Shown here one piece after another: positions 50,290 to 64,000 of a stretch of 64,000 bases of DNA. Position numbers and translations under genes: made by a program. Numbering within the stretch: position 1 is the stretch's first letter; each line of letters begins with the position of its first letter. The DNA comes from Lota lota (Eukaryota; Chordata; Actinopteri; Gadiformes; Lotidae): assembly GCA_026745465.1 (NCBI GenBank), contig JACYXH010000310.1:2418501-2482500 (forward strand). Direction: 5' to 3'. Below the pieces are notes generated by a model. That model ran no database searches and was not told the DNA's origin. It was given only the letters and a program-made list of their open reading frames with translations.

Positions 50290-51560
50290 TTTAGCAAAAA
50301 CAGGAGTACAATCTTTGCCAATCTCTGCCAAGCAGTTTGTGTACATTCCACTCTGCTTCGAACACTCTGACATTGAAAAAACGACCACTTCCACAACACC
50401 TTTCATCCTTCAAATCAACAACACTATTTTTTCAGATGAGTACTCAATTCATGTGTATGCTTTCACAATTGGTGTTACTTTAAAAACAAAAATGTCATAA
50501 CTCTCCATCCCTGTGGCTATGAGAAGACACCTTAGGTTAAGAGAAGATAGACAGCTGGGTCTTGATGATGGTTGCACAGTAAATTCAATATTTTGCAGTC
50601 TTGTTTACCTCTGGTTTGTTGACTGAATAGCTATTTACAAAATTTGATTATGTCCTTATGGGTAGATAGCTCTGTGTGTCTTCAAAATATATTTTGTATT
50701 TGAAGACCATAGTGGTGATTGTTGGAGATTCCCTGATAGTTAATGTGAATAGCTTGATTTCATCCTTTATGATTTTAAGAATTTTCCACCATGCATCATC
50801 CAGTCAGAAACAGACAAGAGATGGCAAATCCAATGAAGTGTATTTGAACACAGCAGAAGTTAACAAAGTCGAATGGAATAGTTTAAAGTGCCGCTGAACC
50901 CAAAATCATCTTTATTTGAAAGTATGTCTTCTATGATCTTCAACAGGTGCAAAATCCTATGTCTTTGCTAAGCAGTTTGTGAAGGTTCTACTGTGTTCCG
51001 AACTCAGCTGCCATTATTTTTGTGATGTTGAAGTGTCATTTTAGAGGCACTTCAACATCATGACAAAGGGACACCGACGGTGAGAGGGTATGCTAAAGCC
51101 ACTGTGTTTGTGGATGTGTAGAGCCCCGTCTGGGCAGCGTTTAATGTTGATAGCTGTGACCAGGCCTGAAACTAGCCTGCTCTGCTTGGGGGGAGGGGAA
51201 TCGAATTGTGTGTTTGTTGAATCCCCTTTTTTCTTGAATGCAGATTTCCAATTAGAAAAACCTGTCCTCCAAATTCCAAATTTGCAAGCTTGTGGAATTC
51301 TCCATCCATGGTCTACCACCATACCAGCTGGGTTAAACGCCTGCGCCGTCATACCAAAGAAGCACTTCGGGAAACCCAAAACCTCTGGGCTGCAAGTGAC
51401 ACCACGCCTTTTACAAGGCATAAGATTGCAATTCTGTAAATATTGCAATAACGATATTACAACTTTTTTGTGCTATTTTATATGTTGTGTGGTTTAACGT
51501 GGGAGTTCGGGTTCTACAGGTCCACCATTATCATTTAAATGAATGTGGCTGAACCGAACA
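50290..51560. repeat. Unclassified repeat-like zone with internal direct and inverted repeats
   Basis: GCCAAGCAGTTTGTG near 50,328 and GCTAAGCAGTTTGTG near 50,968 head two related blocks of about 45 bp. A perfect 13-bp inverted repeat (TGATGTTGAAGTG / CACTTCAACATCA) sits at 51023-51060. A minus-strand open frame at 51448-51041 contains TGFSNWKSA, faintly like the TTF-type zinc finger of hAT-related proteins, but nothing else supports that. Possibly a decayed DNA transposon. Confidence 0.3.
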
Positions 51561-52709
51561 GAACAAAGATAATGCAAATTGACTATTGGTGAGTACACTA
51601 TAGAACCCTCTGGAGGACAGTACCATTATTTAGCTTCCAATAAGATTTGATTAGATATTTGAGTCAACCGGATGATACAAGAGTTGCGGAAGCAAAGAAT
51701 CTTGACTCTCACATTAATCTATTCCCCCCCCCATTCCTAGCTCATACTCAATTACCTTTACTAACTTAAAGGAAGTATCAGAAAGTCGGTGTGGGTCGGA
51801 ACCATGGGGATAACACTTCCCCCTCCTTCCTCTCAACTCTCAGCCCAAAAACACATTTTAGCATATGTACACAGTGTCATGGAAAACGGTATTCACTTGT
51901 GTCAGACATTACAGTTAAAAGATATATGGCATTTGGTGGACATCCAAATGTATCCTAAGCGCACTACAGTACCATGAGCGGTATAATTGTTGTTTCCATA
52001 GTTCTCTTTAACAAGCTTATTTTATTTCTTGTAATCTAAAGATCCCAGAGCCTCCTTCACCTGACATAGCACTGCAGCTCCTCCTCTTCTCTCCTCCTCA
52101 ACTGTGAGCATGTGCTTGCAATTCAGTCACACATCGGTTTTACTCATAGTGCTGTTGGTGGGGCTGTACCATACGTTTGATACGTTAGCATGTGCATCAG
52201 CATTATCATAGTGGGAATTGTTTTACATGCAGTACAGAACACCTTACTATAATGAAACCAAATGCTGGACCAAAACAGGTTTTTCATATAATGATTGAAA
52301 GTTCTCCATTTAAGACATTAAATTGCATTATGACATTTGAATTACTTATTATTTATTTTAAAATCATGAATATTATTTATATCAAAATTTGAGTTTTCAA
52401 TCAAATCCAAATAGACCGATCAATTATAACTGGTAATCAAATATAGCGGCCTCCTCTAAACCTGAAAAGTGCCCTGCTGGTGTAGTGCTGGAATTTATGG
52501 CTGTTGTCAGTGAAGGGGTTAAACTGATCCACCCGGCACCACACCTCCCCCTCATCCAACCTCTCTTTCCCTTAATCAATGAAACCAAATCACATATTTG
52601 CGGCAGGATAATTTCATGCACGGAAGAATGAAAAAAAGAAAAAGAATAAAAGAAGGGGACGAACAACACCGTGGTTCAAATCACTGAGCTGCACTGAGAG
52701 GACCATGTG

Positions 52710-52770
52710 TTCCTCCTCCTCCTTCGCCTCCGCTTCCTCCTCCTCCTCCTCCTCCTCCTCCTCCTCCTCC
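52710..52770. repeat. (TCC)n microsatellite
   Basis: TCC run with TCGCC/GCT interruptions, the start of a pyrimidine-rich zone extending to about 53,280. Confidence 0.95.
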
Positions 52771-53305
52771 ACCCGTCTCATTCAGTTGTTTAAAAGGACA
52801 CCCAACCCCCGTCTCCTAAATCCTGCTCAGGCTTCGGGTGCAGTCATTTCTAGTGCAGAGAAATGTCCCTGGTGACACTGAAAGATGACGCAGGCTCTCT
52901 CGTTTCCTTTTCTCCGTTAAACACCACCTCCTCCTCCACCAGCAGCAGCACCACCAGCAGCACCACCACCTTTATTCCCTCCATTTGTTTTTACTGTTCC
53001 CTCCACCTCCCTTCCATTCACCCCCCTCCCCCCTTTTCCCCCAGGCGGTCTCCCCCTGGTTCTCCATCTTCTTTTCTCTGTTTCTCTCCCTCCCCTCTGC
53101 CTCTCCCTCTCCCCCTCTCTCTATCTCTCTTGCTCTCTCTGTCGCTCTCTCTCTTCCGTGTGTGTCTCTCGCTCCCCGTTTCACACACACATGCTCCATT
53201 TCCTTTACTCCTTCTCCCTATTTCTCTGGCTCGCTTTCTCTCTCGCTCTCACTCTCTCTCTCTAGCTCTCTCTCTGCTCCGGCACTGCAGTGCTGATTGC
53301 GATTG

Positions 53306-53306
<1 letters not shown>

Positions 53307-53376
<70 letters not shown>

Positions 53377-53417
53377 GCAGGCACACACACACACACACAA
53401 GCAGGCAGGCAGGCAGG
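53307..53417. repeat. (CA)n and (GCAG)n microsatellites
   Basis: CA run to 53373, a short unique bridge, CA again, then four GCAG units. Confidence 0.97.
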
Positions 53418-53419
53418 AG

Positions 53420-53781
53420 TGTAGCTGTGGAGGAAAGACTGCAGCAACGTGCAGCAGCCACTGTCTGATCTGGTTCTGGGGACACGAAGCACAGGGAGCC
53501 ACGGAGCGGCCGAGCGAGAGAGAGGGAGAGTGAGAGGGAGAGCAGTGTAGCGTTATCTCACACAGGCACACGCATGTGTCGGTGTGCGTGCGCGAGCGGG
53601 TGGGCGTGCATGCATGCGTGACGCGTGTGCACGTGAGCGTGTGTGTGCGCGTGCCTCTCTGCGCCGGTAAGGAGCGATGCATTTCAGGAGCAGATAGCTC
53701 ATGTTATCCGGCCTCTTCTACCTCTGCATCCCATTCACCCTGCTCCTCCCACCAAAGTCTTCCTCCGCCTCCTCCTCCTAC

Positions 53782-53812
<31 letters not shown>

Positions 53813-53854
53813 CTACGGCATCATTAGACGGGACCACAGGCTGACTGGAGACTG
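53420..53854 (+). other. sptbn4: Candidate promoter and alternative non-coding first exon of the spectrin gene
   Basis: CpG-containing sequence begins at about 53,480. A possible exon ends at 53854, followed by donor GTGAGC; another possible donor (GTAAGG) is at 53667. The exon would end ..GACTG in the phase that, joined to the acceptor at 54592, rebuilds a Trp codon before REEKMLMARD. The reading frame into that junction has no ATG (stop at 53634), so this exon would be 5' UTR. It contains short upstream frames, one of 47 codons (53701-53844) built partly on the (CTG)n at 53780-53813. Confidence 0.4.
53780..53813. repeat. (CTG)n trinucleotide repeat
   Basis: About 11 CTG units with one CTA, inside the candidate first exon. 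Confidence 0.95.
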
Positions 53855-54605
53855 GTGAGCACCAGATGGTCCCAGGTTTTGTACCGGCTGAAATGTGTCG
53901 GCGGCTAATGCTACATCTACGCCTTGCCTAACTGTTGGATTTGACTGCTGGCGTCTTCCCTTTTTTTTATTTTGTTTTGGGGGAAACCGCGCAATCGAAA
54001 GGCCGAGGACGATCCCTAAATCCCAGGCGAAACGAGGAATTGCTGGATGCGTCTGTGTGTGCGTGTGTCATCCTTTACTGGTGTTGCCGTTGGCGCAGTT
54101 CCCTCTATTTTCCGCGGTTGTTGTTTCCCTTTTCTCTGAGACGGGCTAGCAGGCACTGCAGCACTAGCACTGCAAGAGCCGTGAACGTGTGGGGCATGAG
54201 GACCCAGCGACCACCCAGCGGAAGGGCTTGACTGCTCCCATCGCACCGCTACCGCTGCTGCCGTACTTCTGAGGTGCATATCTTGTGTTTTTTGTTTTGC
54301 TTTTTTCTCTCTCTCACCAGAAAAGGGTGTCTGGTTGGGGTGGTGGTGGTAGGGGGGTGAGGGTAGGGGCTGGTTGGGTGGGTGGTGACTGCACAGGTAC
54401 CCCAGGCCCCTGCAGCACTGTGCAAGATTGGCTTGGCGTTCTCGTGTAGGTGGCAGGGAGGCAGGCAGGACGTCCTGTGAGAGAGAGAGGGAGGGAGAGA
54501 GAGGGTGAGAGGGGAGAGAACGTGGGGCTGGCACAGGCTCCTGATGGTGGCTATTTTTGTCTCCCCCTTAGCTAAGTGATTGGGGACAGCAGGCGGGAAG
54601 AGAAG

Positions 54606-63873
<9,268 letters not shown>

Positions 63874-64000
63874 GTAATGTTGAATGGGTATCCCAGTGAT
63901 AAGGGTGTTGACAGTGCTGTTTTAAGCATTGGTAGGCAGATAGTGGGGCACTAGTGTTTTAAGTGTGGAGAGAATTGCAGGGATGCCTAGATTCTTTTTT

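Larger units (their letters stand above)
41347..53400. other. Intergenic region between bhlha9 and the spectrin gene, no gene supported
   Basis: The divergent spacer starts with the bhlha9 upstream region (no TATA box recognised). It holds a (CT)-rich patch near 41,710-41,750, the LINE at 44.57-45.79 kb, the SINE at 47.64-47.81 kb, CTCF-like motifs near 49.5 kb and a repeat-like zone at 50.2-51.6 kb. I searched the plus strand for spectrin-like exons (helical, Leu/Glu-rich, W at helix A) and found none. Confidence 0.7.

Noticed and set aside
51041..51497. Overlapping 135-codon frames on both strands, one with TGFSNWKSA
   Set aside because: Weak resemblance to a hAT-associated TTF zinc finger only; cysteine pattern and flanks do not support a gene. 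Kept only as part of a repeat-like zone.
53643..53858. Leucine-run peptide encoded by the (CTG)n, in frame with the spectrin exon after splicing
   Set aside because: The frame has no ATG (only GTG after a stop at 53634), so I treat it as 5' UTR, not as a spectrin membrane anchor.

Overview
The window looks like vertebrate nuclear DNA from a ray-finned (teleost) fish. Coding exons are small, phase-consistent and flanked by GT..AG introns. Long AT-rich non-coding stretches separate them, and dinucleotide microsatellites are extremely dense. The recognisable mobile-element debris is of fish type: L2/CR1-like LINEs and a tRNA-type SINE that shares the LINE tail. I cannot name the species from the sequence.

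Layout. (1) 1475-11957, minus strand: a complete eight-exon coding sequence for WSCD1, a Golgi type II membrane protein with two WSC domains and a C-terminal sulfotransferase domain (597 codons, no frame break). Its large first intron holds a 17-bp minisatellite and an odd 1.1-kb A/C-rich block. (2) 12.0-40.4 kb: about 28 kb with no gene I can support, only microsatellites, one old LINE fragment and AT-rich sequence. (3) 40432-41346, minus strand: intronless BHLHA9, a limb-bud bHLH transcription factor. (4) 41.4-53.4 kb: non-coding, with an internally deleted L2-like LINE, a tRNA-SINE, a pair of CTCF-like motifs and unclassified repeats. (5) 53.4-63.9 kb, plus strand, running off the right edge: six exons of a beta-spectrin, best fit beta-IV (SPTBN4). 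They start in the middle of the family protein; the actin-binding CH domains and the first spectrin repeats are not encoded anywhere to the left in this window.

The genes are not an operon and share no obvious pathway. WSCD1 and BHLHA9 both map to human 17p13, so that part of the layout resembles an old linkage. SPTBN4 is on human 19q13, so a 5'-truncated spectrin beside BHLHA9 is the most unusual thing here. It fits an internal-promoter, Sigma6-like short spectrin gene, a truncated duplicate, or an assembly join. I did not find a convincing new biological system.
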